From Novosphingobium kunmingense (GTDB taxonomy: Bacteria; Pseudomonadota; Alphaproteobacteria; Sphingomonadales; Sphingomonadaceae): a stretch of 64,000 nucleotides of DNA. Positions 34,372-42,397 of this stretch are shown piece after piece. Location: positions 310,001 through 374,000 of the forward strand of contig NZ_PHUF01000005.1 in the NCBI RefSeq assembly GCF_002813245.1, written 5' to 3'. The position numbers and the translations under genes were made by a program. The notes under the pieces were generated by a model that was not told where the DNA came from, ran no database searches, and was given only the letters and a program-made list of their open reading frames with translations. Position 1 is the first letter of the stretch; every line of letters starts with the position of its first letter.

Positions 34372-36524
34372 TGAGCTTTGTGCTTGCAGTCGCGCTCGCC
34401 CAGGCGAGCTTGCCTTTCGATATGCTCCCGCTCGGGGCTTCCCCTACCGAACAGATCGATCCCTGCCCATATTTCGACCAGGCCAAGGGACCCGGTACAA
34501 CACGACCTGTCACCTCCAGCGATCTCGTTGAGCTCGCAGATATTGGCCGTTGGGATCCGTCCGACCCGATCAGTCCATTCGGTATTTCGCCCGATGGCAA
34601 ACAGATCGCCTTTGTTCTCCGGAGGGCAAATCCGGCCGCCAACGGCTATTGTCAACGCCTCATGGTCATGCCTCTCGACGCGGCGAAAGCCCCGGTCGAA
34701 CGCGACCGCGGCGGCAGCCTGATCCGCGAAAGCTACCCGTTGCGCAACTTCACGGCGATCGCCGCAGGGTGGCCACAGGTCATAAAACCGCGCTGGTCAC
34801 CTGATGGCAAGACAATCGCCTATATCAAACGCACCGGAGGCACCGCGCAGGTCTGGCTTGTCGATGCGGCAGGACAAGAACCGCCTCGCCAAGCCACCCT
34901 TATGCCCGATGATGTCGAGGACTTGGCCTGGGCGAAAGATGGCGCCGCCCTCATTGTCGCGACACGACCTGCATTGCGCGAAGAAGTCGATGAGATCGCA
35001 CGAGAAGCGCACCAGGGTTATCTGTTCGACGAGCGGTTCGCCCCCGATATGGGCGATCAACCGCTTCCGACACGGCCCCATCCGCTCGAATTAACGCGAT
35101 GGAACATCGGCGACGGGACGAAGCGCACGGCCGCACCCGATGAAGTTGCGCTCATTACGCCGACACGTCCGGGGGCGGTGCCATCAGAAGCAAGGATGTT
35201 CACTGTGGGCCCCAAGGGCGTTGCGGCCTGGACCCAAGCGGTCGACCCGAGCAAAGTCCTTAGCCCGGTGGAACTCGTATTGGCCGATGGGACGGGCCGC
35301 CGGATTTCCTGCGATGAGCGCCTGTGCACGCGCGTCGCGCAGCTTTGGTGGGCAGACGATGGCCATACGCTGTTTGGGGTCGTTCGTGGCGGCTGGGCAA
35401 GAAGCCGGACCAGCGTCATCGCCTGGCGGCTCGGCCAGAAGGCGCCGCGGGTAGTGCTCGAAACCGATGACATGCTGATCGGTTGCGACAAATCGGGGCG
35501 CGAATTGATCTGCGCGCGCGAAGGCTCAACCACGCCGCGCCGCATGGTTGCGATCAATCCCGTGTCCGGCAAAGAGCGCCTGATCTACAACCCCAATCCG
35601 CAGTTTGGGACGCGGTTACGCCTTGGCACGGTGCAGCGGTTTCATTTCCGCAATGCCTACGGGGTCGAGTGCTTCGCGGACCTTGTCCTGCCGCCCGGTC
35701 ACCGCAAGGGCGAACGGCATCCCCTGGTCGTGGTGCAGTACAACAGCGTCGGCTTCTTGCGCGGCGGAACCGGCGATGTGTTTCCGATCCAGGTACTTGC
35801 CGGGCGCGGTTTCGCGGTATTGAGTTTCAGCCGCCCTGACTTCCTGCCCGCTGCCAAGCAGGGAGCGGCCGAAATCGACGTTATGCGCGAGGAACGCAAA
35901 GACTGGATCGATCGTCGCAGCACCCAAAGCGCGCTTGAGATGGCGGTGCAGAAGGCGATCGACACGGGAACCGTCGATCCCCAGCGGATGGGCATCAGCG
36001 GATTCAGTGACGGGTCATCGACCGTGCAATGGGCGTTGATCAACAGCCGGCTTTTCAAGGTTGCCGCGATGGGTACGTGCTGCGAGGGACCGGATTCGTA
36101 TCCGTTATCCGCGGGTCCAAGCTTTCAGAACCAAGGGCGCGAGATAGGGTATCGATTCTTCGAGCCCGACGCGGACGCGTTCTGGAAGCCGATGTCGATG
36201 GTCGCAAACGTTGATAAGATCGAAGCCCCGATCCTGGTCCAGAGCAGCGACAGCGAATACGAAGGGGGGCTCGACGTCGAGGCGGCATTTCGCCTGCGAC
36301 ACAAACCCTTCGAACTCTATGTCCTCCCGGGCGAGGGCCACGTCAAATGGCAACCCGCGCACCGCCTGGCAATGTACGACCGCGCGGTCGAATGGTTCGA
36401 ATTCTGGCTGATGGGCCGGATGACCTGCGCCCCGGCTAAGGCGGCGCAGTTCGATCGCTGGCGCAAGATGAGAGGCGCGCCGGCCAATCCGGTTTGTGGT
36501 CCATCACCCTTGCCCGATCCATGA
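34371..36524 (+). CDS. atxE: Lasso-peptide isopeptidase (prolyl-oligopeptidase-like)
   Basis: A 717-residue secreted or periplasmic hydrolase with an N-terminal beta-propeller (about 60-400) and a C-terminal alpha/beta-hydrolase domain. The catalytic serine is S546 in GISGFSDGSS, the acid E629 in SSDSEYEGG and the histidine H657 in PGEGHVKW. Spacings of 83 and 28 residues equal those I recall for the triad of Atxe2 (S527/E610/H638), the enzyme that opens the isopeptide bond of astexins. It is coupled to the receptor gene and converges with the cyclase gene, stops overlapping by 21 nt. It should linearise the imported lasso peptide. Confidence 0.92.
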   Translation: MSFVLAVALAQASLPFDMLPLGASPTEQIDPCPYFDQAKGPGTTRPVTSSDLVELADIGRWDPSDPISPFGISPDGKQIAFVLRRANPAANGYCQRLMVMPLDAAKAPVERDRGGSLIRESYPLRNFTAIAAGWPQVIKPRWSPDGKTIAYIKRTGGTAQVWLVDAAGQEPPRQATLMPDDVEDLAWAKDGAALIVATRPALREEVDEIAREAHQGYLFDERFAPDMGDQPLPTRPHPLELTRWNIGDGTKRTAAPDEVALITPTRPGAVPSEARMFTVGPKGVAAWTQAVDPSKVLSPVELVLADGTGRRISCDERLCTRVAQLWWADDGHTLFGVVRGGWARSRTSVIAWRLGQKAPRVVLETDDMLIGCDKSGRELICAREGSTTPRRMVAINPVSGKERLIYNPNPQFGTRLRLGTVQRFHFRNAYGVECFADLVLPPGHRKGERHPLVVVQYNSVGFLRGGTGDVFPIQVLAGRGFAVLSFSRPDFLPAAKQGAAEIDVMREERKDWIDRRSTQSALEMAVQKAIDTGTVDPQRMGISGFSDGSSTVQWALINSRLFKVAAMGTCCEGPDSYPLSAGPSFQNQGREIGYRFFEPDADAFWKPMSMVANVDKIEAPILVQSSDSEYEGGLDVEAAFRLRHKPFELYVLPGEGHVKWQPAHRLAMYDRAVEWFEFWLMGRMTCAPAKAAQFDRWRKMRGAPANPVCGPSPLPDP

Positions 36525-38240
36525 CGTTACCCAGGCCTCGGCTTCGCAAAGGTCAAGCAGCCGATAGGCGACCGCATCGGCGGACAGGGTGTCGGTCGCC
36601 ATCGCCGCCTCGACCGCCGCACGGTCGAGAAGGGCATTGCGGGCAAGATGTCCGTCGAGAATCGTGGTCCGGATTTGCACCCGGTTCCCGGCGAACAGAT
36701 GGCGCAGGAAACTGTCCGGCCCAGCCTTGGAAGTCCGGCGAAGCACGGCTTGCGGAAGCACATCGGCGAAAGCCGCTCGCGCCAGAGCACGGTTGATTCC
36801 TCCACTGCACCACAGCCAGGTCGGGAGACTCAGACAGAGTTCGACCAGCGGTTGGCTCATCAGCGGTGAAAAACGAGGAACCCTGACGACATCGAGCCCA
36901 TGGATATGGTTCTGTGCGCGCATGATCAGGGCCAGATGATCATGCTTTCCGCCGTGGATGCCCACGTCGACATCGAACCATGGCGTGAGTGCCTGTGGCA
37001 GATGCATGTTCTCAGACACATTCGCCAGCATTCCCCAATCGGCTGGCCAACGGTTTGGCCGGGTCGTTCGCCGCATGCGCCGCCAGACTGCCTTGAGCAT
37101 GGCCGACAAATCGGCGCCCGTGACTGCGCACATGTCATGGAGAGTCGGCCAAGCTGCCAGCATGCCCTCGGCTTGCAGTCGATCGACTACGGGGGCCGCG
37201 GAATGCAGAAAGCAAAACAGGCTATCGCCGCCGTTCCCGTCGAATATGGCATTAGCTCCGAGCTCGCATCGGGCCTTGTCCAGTTCGGCGTCGATCGCCA
37301 GCGCAAGGGTTCTGCGGCTGGGGCTCGGCAGGCCGGCCGACGCGGACTGCGTCAAATCGATTGAGGCGGGTTCGTAGATGGCAGCATCCATCGCCACACC
37401 GAGATGATTGGCGAGAGCTTCTACAAAGACGCGTTCATCACCGCTCGGGTCGGCGGTAGCGATCGTAGCGCAACCGAACCTGTGACCACCTGCGGCAAGG
37501 GCGGCGCAGATCAGAGAGGAATCTACGCCGCCCGATGCGGCGACGACGACCGGCCCGGCGAGATCAGCCCATGCGCCGACGATTTCCTGCGAACAAGATC
37601 GCAGCGCCCTTGCCGCCTCACGAAAGTCCGGTGCGGGCCCGGCGGGCATGAAGTCTTGCGGGCGCCAGACAGCTTGAGGCGACTTGGCCGGGTAGTCGAT
37701 GTGATAGAGCGTGCCTGGCGTCAGTTCATCCACGCCGGCGAGACAAGTTGCTGCCTTCCGCAGTTCGGGCCAGCAAAGGTGCGTGCCAAGCGCAGCCCAG
37801 TCGACCGCGAGCTGAGCTTGCCCGGCTTGCGCGAAGAGCCCGGCCGCTGAAGCAATCAGGATGTGCGTGCGGCCGACAGTCCGGTAGACCGGCAGAAGAC
37901 CGGAGGGATCGGCGAAGACTTCGAGTCCGCCGTTGTCGTGCCCCGGTAGAATCGCCAGATAGGCGCCCCAGCATTCCCGGTTCAGCCAGTTCGCGATTTT
38001 AGCGGGTGATCCGCGTGCCGGGAGAGCGTCACCACGCGCATCGACGAGGCCGGACCGACTGCGCTGGAACAGCGGTCCGATGATCCGCGCACCCCATTCC
38101 AGCTCAATCGAACGAGTACCTGCCCCAAGCCAAAGTCTGGGTTTGGCGGAACAGGCTTCGGCGGGGCGGACCGCCATTTCCACCCCGTCCCGGCCTGCCC
38201 AGCCGATAGGGACTGCAAGAAGAAACGGTTGCGGGATCAC
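36504..38240 (-). CDS. atxC: Lasso-peptide macrolactam synthetase (asparagine-synthetase-like, C protein)
   Basis: A 578-residue protein. The C-terminal synthetase domain contains the ATP pyrophosphatase loop VVVAASGGVDSSLICAAL (residues about 229-246) and DGNGGDSLF further on. The N-terminal part resembles a degenerate glutamine amidotransferase domain (ADPSGLLPVYRTVGRTHILIASAA) without an N-terminal catalytic Cys, as in other lasso cyclases. It adenylates the ring Asp side chain of the precursor and closes the ring with Gly1. The start overlaps the B gene stop by 4 nt. Confidence 0.92.
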   Translation of the reverse strand: MIPQPFLLAVPIGWAGRDGVEMAVRPAEACSAKPRLWLGAGTRSIELEWGARIIGPLFQRSRSGLVDARGDALPARGSPAKIANWLNRECWGAYLAILPGHDNGGLEVFADPSGLLPVYRTVGRTHILIASAAGLFAQAGQAQLAVDWAALGTHLCWPELRKAATCLAGVDELTPGTLYHIDYPAKSPQAVWRPQDFMPAGPAPDFREAARALRSCSQEIVGAWADLAGPVVVAASGGVDSSLICAALAAGGHRFGCATIATADPSGDERVFVEALANHLGVAMDAAIYEPASIDLTQSASAGLPSPSRRTLALAIDAELDKARCELGANAIFDGNGGDSLFCFLHSAAPVVDRLQAEGMLAAWPTLHDMCAVTGADLSAMLKAVWRRMRRTTRPNRWPADWGMLANVSENMHLPQALTPWFDVDVGIHGGKHDHLALIMRAQNHIHGLDVVRVPRFSPLMSQPLVELCLSLPTWLWCSGGINRALARAAFADVLPQAVLRRTSKAGPDSFLRHLFAGNRVQIRTTILDGHLARNALLDRAAVEAAMATDTLSADAVAYRLLDLCEAEAWVTSWIGQG

Positions 38241-38854
38241 AGGACGAGAATCGGCGTATAACGGCGTACTTCCTCAAGCTCGTCGTTGAGCACCTCGCCG
38301 CGGTTCTGCGCCCAGCAATGGGCCGCGAAGGGAGCTAGTTTCACGCCCAGGACAACATGGACGCGGCACCCGTGCCGGGCAAGGCAGAGGGCAAGCGCGA
38401 TCGAACGCGGCAAACAGCGGTCTGCGGCTGTGCGCAACAATCGCGCGTGCTGGAACGCGCGTATATCGCGTTGCGCCTGTTTCGATTGAACAATGTCTTT
38501 GGCCGTTCGACACCCGATGGTATCTCGCGCCTCGCTCAGAACCTGCGCAAAGGAGCGCGTTGCCAAGCGGCGTTCGATGCGGTGCTGCATCCAAATCGAC
38601 CTGGCGACATCGCCAAGCCGGAATGACCCATCATCTATCGCCGCGCTTCGGGTTTGCGGCCGCTCCCAGTCATCTGGCAGGGGAAACGATACAGGTTGAT
38701 GTGGCCGGTCGAGCCATTCGGGAGAGGCATTGGCAAGGAACTGCGCATTCTGCGCCTCGTCCAGCCGGAAGTAGCGATCGGCAGCGATGTCCAGACCGAC
38801 CGCAACACCGTCAATCACGCACCAAGCGGTATCAGGTCGGTCGGATAGCATCAT
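38237..38854 (-). CDS. atxB: Lasso-peptide B protein: leader-recognition domain fused to cysteine protease
   Basis: A 205-residue protein. The N-terminal about 60 residues are PqqD/RRE-like (VIDGVAVGLDIAADRYFRLDEAQNAQFL), expected to bind the leader. The C-terminal transglutaminase-like protease has the triad C147 (DRCLPRSIAL), H179 (PFAAHCWAQ) and D191 (VLNDELEEV). It removes the 22-residue leader of the precursor. The single-chain arrangement is standard for proteobacterial clusters. It is 46 nt downstream of the precursor gene, separated by a strong hairpin. Confidence 0.92.
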   Translation of the reverse strand: MMLSDRPDTAWCVIDGVAVGLDIAADRYFRLDEAQNAQFLANASPEWLDRPHQPVSFPLPDDWERPQTRSAAIDDGSFRLGDVARSIWMQHRIERRLATRSFAQVLSEARDTIGCRTAKDIVQSKQAQRDIRAFQHARLLRTAADRCLPRSIALALCLARHGCRVHVVLGVKLAPFAAHCWAQNRGEVLNDELEEVRRYTPILVL

Positions 38855-38864
38855 CGCGATACGA

Positions 38865-38892
38865 GGTGACGCGCGCCGAAGCGCGCGTCACC
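38865..38892 (-). other. 12-bp stem with UUCG tetraloop between lasso precursor and B gene
   Basis: GGTGACGCGCGC (38865-38876) pairs perfectly with 38881-38892 around CGAA; on the transcribed minus strand this is a C(UUCG)G tetraloop, the most stable class. It starts 8 nt after the precursor stop. No U-tract follows, so it should protect or separate the short precursor message from the downstream genes. Confidence 0.8.
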
Positions 38893-38900
38893 AATCGGTG

Positions 38901-39038
38901 TCAGTCTTCGACGATGCCGGCGAGGTAATCCCGCTTTCCGGCGTCGGGATCGATGCCGAACACGGCCTGGCCCTTGGTTTCGGCCGAAGCCTGTCCGAGG
39001 TCGATGACGTCGTCATCACGGAAATCGCGGGTCTGCAT
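38901..39038 (-). CDS. atxA: Lasso-peptide precursor (A gene), 45 residues
   Basis: A 45-codon gene with AAGGAG 7 nt before its ATG. The leader (residues 1-22) ends DLGQASAETK, with the conserved Thr at the penultimate position. The core begins at G23: ring GQAVFGID, tail PDAGKRDYLAGIVED. Only Asp8 of the core lies within the permitted ring positions 7-9, so the ring should be Gly1-Asp8, eight residues, with a 15-residue loop and tail. Core length equals that of astexin-1 and the P-D-x-G motif recurs there. My computed monoisotopic mass after dehydration is about 2387.2 Da. It is the first gene of the A-B-C operon. Confidence 0.9.
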   Translation of the reverse strand: MQTRDFRDDDVIDLGQASAETKGQAVFGIDPDAGKRDYLAGIVED

Positions 39039-39543
39039 GGTCGTTCTCCTTCAGTTCCAATTTGCGACTCAATCAGCCGCAGTCAAAACATGATGGATCG
39101 ACGATCAACGGGATATTTTATAATCCGTATATTTACGAATTCATCGATCAGAGACTAAATGACCGGATGTTGAAGACACATATTGGGATGTGTACCGAAG
39201 ATTTTAGCACGCGGCCTGGACATGAACATCGGCACCCGGTCAGGCAACCATTGCTGATCACGCGCCCGCCTTCAACAAGCTCCGGGAGGAGTGCAAGCAG
39301 GACAATCCGGATTCGGCAGATTTTGCGACGAGTCGGTTTTGGCTGCCGATCGCTCGGTGATCGAGTCTGATCGTCATCGTTCGCAAGCGCCCTGCTTGCG
39401 AACGTCATGTCGCCCTTGGGTGAGAAATATCAATGCTTAAGTTGATAATTTACTGCAAAATATCAATCTATAGATTTATAAACCTGATCGTGATATAAGC
39501 CTGCAAACTGATTTTCGGATGAAGATCGTAAGGGTCTGAGCTT
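39039..39543. promoter_or_regulatory. Divergent 505-bp control region between lasso A gene and mobile mystery A gene
   Basis: No gene is seen. The part next to the lasso gene is AT-rich around 39110-39140 (TATAAA on the minus strand) and may hold its promoter. An 11-bp hairpin (39378-39388 with 39394-39404, loop GCCCT) lies in the middle. Segment 39266-39291 resembles the short palindromic repeats (CTTCGACAAGCTC type) common in sphingomonads. Near the plus-strand gene, TATCAA-N8-TTGATA (39428-39447), a further TATCAA (39461) and the palindrome AATCTATAGATT (39465-39476) look like operator sites. Confidence 0.45.
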
Positions 39544-40002
39544 ATGAAACCCGAAGTACGCCAAAGGGCGCGCGAGCGCCTCGACGCCAAACTGGCAGCG
39601 ATCAAGCCGCTCGACCAGTTCGCCGTGCCACCCAAGGGCTGGATCCGGGCGATCCGCGATGCCATCGGCATGAGCGGGGCGCAACTCGCCCAGCGGCTTG
39701 GCATGACCGCCCAGGGCCTGGTCAGCGTTGAACGCTCCGAGGCGCAGGGGCGGATCCAGCTCAACACGCTGCGGCGCGCGGCCGAAGCGATGGACTGCGT
39801 GCTCGTCTATGCGCTGGTTCCGGAAACCAGCCTCACCGAGATGGTCGAGCGCCGCGCGCGCGATCTGGCCCTCAAGGCGCTGAGCCGTGTTTCGCATTCG
39901 ATGGCGCTTGAGGACCAGCAGGTCGACCGTGATTTCGAGAAGCGCGTCCAGACCTATATCGACACGGCGCTGCGCGATCGCGATCTGTGGGAGAGGGCAT
40001 GA
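39544..40002 (+). CDS. Mobile mystery protein A (HTH, antitoxin-like)
   Basis: A 152-residue protein with an XRE-type HTH in the middle (GWIRAIRDAIGMSGAQLAQRLGMTAQGLVSVERSEAQGRIQLNTLRRAAEAMDCVLVYALVP, residues 32-94). This is the mobile mystery protein A pattern, always followed by a Fic protein on mobile elements. It presumably represses the pair through the TATCAA dyads upstream and may neutralise the partner. The start ATG has no strong ribosome site. Confidence 0.9.
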   Translation: MKPEVRQRARERLDAKLAAIKPLDQFAVPPKGWIRAIRDAIGMSGAQLAQRLGMTAQGLVSVERSEAQGRIQLNTLRRAAEAMDCVLVYALVPETSLTEMVERRARDLALKALSRVSHSMALEDQQVDRDFEKRVQTYIDTALRDRDLWERA

Positions 40003-40586
40003 CCGATCTGTTCGCGCAGCCCGATGATGCGACCCCGCTCGATGCCGAGGAGCGTGAGGGTCTGCTGCAGACCTGGATCACGACCCGGGCGGACCTCAAC
40101 GAGGCCGAACAGGCCAACATCGACGCTGCGGTCGCGTGGGTAGCGCGGCGCCGCAAGGCCGACCTGCTGACCGACGGCTTCGTATTCGAACTGCACCGGC
40201 GGATGTTTGGCGACGTCTGGGCGTGGGCCGGTTCGACCCGTCGCACCGGCAAGAACATCGGAATCGATCCTCGTCAGATCCACGTCCAGCTTGGCGGCCT
40301 GTTGCGCGATTGCCGCTTCTGGATCGACAACGGCTCGTTCAGTCCCGACGTGATTGCGCTGCGCCTCCATCACGGGCTGGTCGCGATCCATCCGTTCCCG
40401 AACGGCAATGGTCGCCACGCCAGATTGCTGGCCGATCTGCTGATAACTGAACTAGGAGGCCAGCCGTTCAGCTGGGGCGGCGGTACTTTGCGTGACGTCG
40501 GCAGCCTGCGCGGTGAATATGTCGCCGCCTTGCGGGAGGCCGACAATCACGACTTCGCACACTTGCTGGCCTTCGCGAGAAGCTGA
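39999..40586 (+). CDS. Mobile mystery protein B (Fic-domain protein)
   Basis: A 195-residue protein from ATG 39999, overlapping the A stop (ATGA), with GAGAGGG upstream. The Fic core motif HPFPNGNGRHAR is intact (residues 131-142), with the catalytic H131 and the phosphate-binding Gly-Asn-Gly. A conserved flap lies at WAGSTRRTGKNIGID. It should transfer AMP or another nucleotide to a target protein; the target is unknown. A and B together behave like a toxin-antitoxin pair. Confidence 0.92.
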   Translation: MTDLFAQPDDATPLDAEEREGLLQTWITTRADLNEAEQANIDAAVAWVARRRKADLLTDGFVFELHRRMFGDVWAWAGSTRRTGKNIGIDPRQIHVQLGGLLRDCRFWIDNGSFSPDVIALRLHHGLVAIHPFPNGNGRHARLLADLLITELGGQPFSWGGGTLRDVGSLRGEYVAALREADNHDFAHLLAFARS

Positions 40587-40678
40587 TGGCCGCAAGGCAC
40601 TCCCAACGCGCAACGTGCCTCGGCTGTCCAGCGCATGCACTCTGGGCAATTCCAGTTTCGTCCTGCTAGGCTCTATCT

Positions 40679-41608
40679 ATGCGTACCGCACTCGATCATC
40701 TGCCAGCCAACAAACAGCGGGAACTCGAACGCGTGGTCCAGATTGTGTTCGAAGAATTCGAGGATGCCTTCGCGCTGGCCAAGCACGAATGGAAGAAGGC
40801 GGGCCGCATCCTCAAGATCGTGCTCTACGGCTCCTACGCGCGCGGCGGCTGGGTCGACGAACCGCATACCGCCAAAGGCTACCAGTCGGACTACGACATG
40901 CTGATCGTCGTCAACGACAAGCGGCTGACCGACCGGGTCAAATACTGGTCGAAGGTCGATGACCGGCTGATGCGCGAATACGGCATCACCGGCACGCTCA
41001 AGACCCCCGTCAACTTCATCGTCCACACCCTGCAGGAGGTGAACGATGGGCTCGCCCACGGCCGCTACTTCTTCATGGACGTCGCGCAGGACGGGATCGC
41101 GCTTTATCAGAGCGATGATACCGAGTTCCATCAGCCCAAGCCAAAGACGCCACTGCAGGCGCTGGCCATGGCGAAAGAATACTTTGAAGAGTGGATGCCT
41201 TCAGCCAGCGGGATGATGGAAACTGCGAAGTTCAGCCAGCAACAAGCACGGTTCAAAGATGCTGCGTTCTTACTGCACCAATCCACCGAACGCCTCTACC
41301 ATTGCGTCTTGCTGGTAGTGACCTTCTACACCCCCCACGTCCACAACCTCGGCTTTCTGCGCACCCAGGCCGAGCGGCTCGATCGGCGCCTGACCTACGT
41401 CTGGCCGCTGGACAACCGCAAGCACCGCGCGATGTTCGAGAAGCTCAAGGAAGCCTACGTCAAGGCGCGCTATTCCAAGCACTATCGGATCAGCGAGGAA
41501 GAGCTGAAATGGCTCGGCGAGCGGGTCGAAGAACTCGGCCAGATCGTCCACGAGATTTGCTCGGAGCGGATTGCGGCGCTCACCAAAGCCGCTGAAAAAC
41601 GTAGCTGA
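40679..41608 (+). CDS. Nucleotidyltransferase-HEPN fusion protein
   Basis: A 309-residue protein. The N-terminal MNT-type nucleotidyltransferase has LYGSYARGGW (the GS-x-x-RG motif) and DYDMLIVV with two metal-binding Asp. The C-terminal part (from about residue 160) is a HEPN domain (FKDAAFLLHQSTERLYHCVLLVVTFYTPHVHNLGFLR), but the RNase motif R-x4-6-H is not clearly present. In two-gene MNT-HEPN systems the transferase AMPylates the HEPN toxin; here both are in one chain. Likely stress- or phage-response cargo. Confidence 0.85.
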   Translation: MRTALDHLPANKQRELERVVQIVFEEFEDAFALAKHEWKKAGRILKIVLYGSYARGGWVDEPHTAKGYQSDYDMLIVVNDKRLTDRVKYWSKVDDRLMREYGITGTLKTPVNFIVHTLQEVNDGLAHGRYFFMDVAQDGIALYQSDDTEFHQPKPKTPLQALAMAKEYFEEWMPSASGMMETAKFSQQQARFKDAAFLLHQSTERLYHCVLLVVTFYTPHVHNLGFLRTQAERLDRRLTYVWPLDNRKHRAMFEKLKEAYVKARYSKHYRISEEELKWLGERVEELGQIVHEICSERIAALTKAAEKRS

Positions 41609-41620
41609 CGGTGGACCGCC

Positions 41621-42103
41621 ATGTGGAATAACGACAATGCCATCTACGACGACGGCGAATGGATCACCTGGACGGAAATCAATTCGCATCTCGCCCAGCA
41701 GGAACTGAAAGCCCGGTATCCCAATGCCGACCTTGAGCTCATCCCGGTATTCGAAAGCCTGCTCTCTACGGCGGAGCACTATCATTTGCTCACTGGGCGA
41801 CACCTGCAGGTCTATGGCGACATCGGTGAATTATACGGTGCGATAACATACGGAATCACGTTGCATCGAAATTACGCGCAGGGATCTGATGGAAAGCTAG
41901 GCAACGATTTCGTCGAGGTGAAGACGATCACTCCATTCAAAAGCAATGACATTGTTAGCCTCAACCTAAAGCGCAACTTCAGCAAGGTGCTTCTCGTCAA
42001 GATCGGTCGAGATTTCGAAGTCAGCGGCAAACTCATCGACCGCAAAGTGCTTCCCAAGGTCAAGGGCGACAGGTTGATGCTATCGTGGGGTCAGCTCCAA
42101 TAG
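41621..42103 (+). CDS. Hypothetical protein, possible PD-(D/E)XK nuclease fold
   Basis: A 160-residue protein, 12 nt after the preceding gene. The middle reads YGDIGELYGAITYGITLHRNYAQGSDGKLGNDFVEVKTITPFKSND: an E in GELYG, a D in GNDF and the E-V-K of VEVK are arranged like the catalytic residues of PD-(D/E)XK enzymes. The C-terminus is basic and beta-rich. Base composition is lower in GC than the trb genes. The function is not established; a small nuclease or immunity protein is possible. Confidence 0.6.
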   Translation: MWNNDNAIYDDGEWITWTEINSHLAQQELKARYPNADLELIPVFESLLSTAEHYHLLTGRHLQVYGDIGELYGAITYGITLHRNYAQGSDGKLGNDFVEVKTITPFKSNDIVSLNLKRNFSKVLLVKIGRDFEVSGKLIDRKVLPKVKGDRLMLSWGQLQ

Positions 42104-42169
42104 GTACTTTCAACCGGGTCTATCTAGTGGTCTGTTCACTGCGGATTGCCAAGCTGGACCGTAGGCAAC

Positions 42170-42397
42170 CTAGCTGGGCGAAGCTGTCCGTCGGGTCTTC
42201 GTGAAGCCGCGGTCGGTCGCGATGAACCGCTCGATCATCGGCGGGATCAGCCGTTCAGGCGTCGGCGCGCCCTTGGCATCCCCGCCATTGAGCACGGTGG
42301 CATAGGTGAGAAGTTCCCGATGCAACCGGGCAGATACTTCGACTGTAAGCCGCACCGGCTTCTCGTCGGCGAGATCGGCCAGCTTCAACCGCGTCAT
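42170..42397 (-). CDS. DUF2274 protein
   Basis: A 75-residue protein: MTRLKLADLADEKPVRLTVEVSARLHRELLTYATVLNG ... PERLIPPMIERFIATDRGF. It has a ribbon-helix-helix look and is the DUF2274 family found directly after trbI on Tn4371-type ICEs. The ATG overlaps the trbI stop by 4 nt. Function unknown, possibly a regulator of transfer genes. Confidence 0.85.
   Translation of the reverse strand: MTRLKLADLADEKPVRLTVEVSARLHRELLTYATVLNGGDAKGAPTPERLIPPMIERFIATDRGFTKTRRTASPS

Noticed and set aside
39148..39408. 86-codon minus-strand frame upstream of the lasso precursor
   Set aside because: It contains the PELVEG sequence typical of translated sphingomonad palindromic repeats and lacks a ribosome site.
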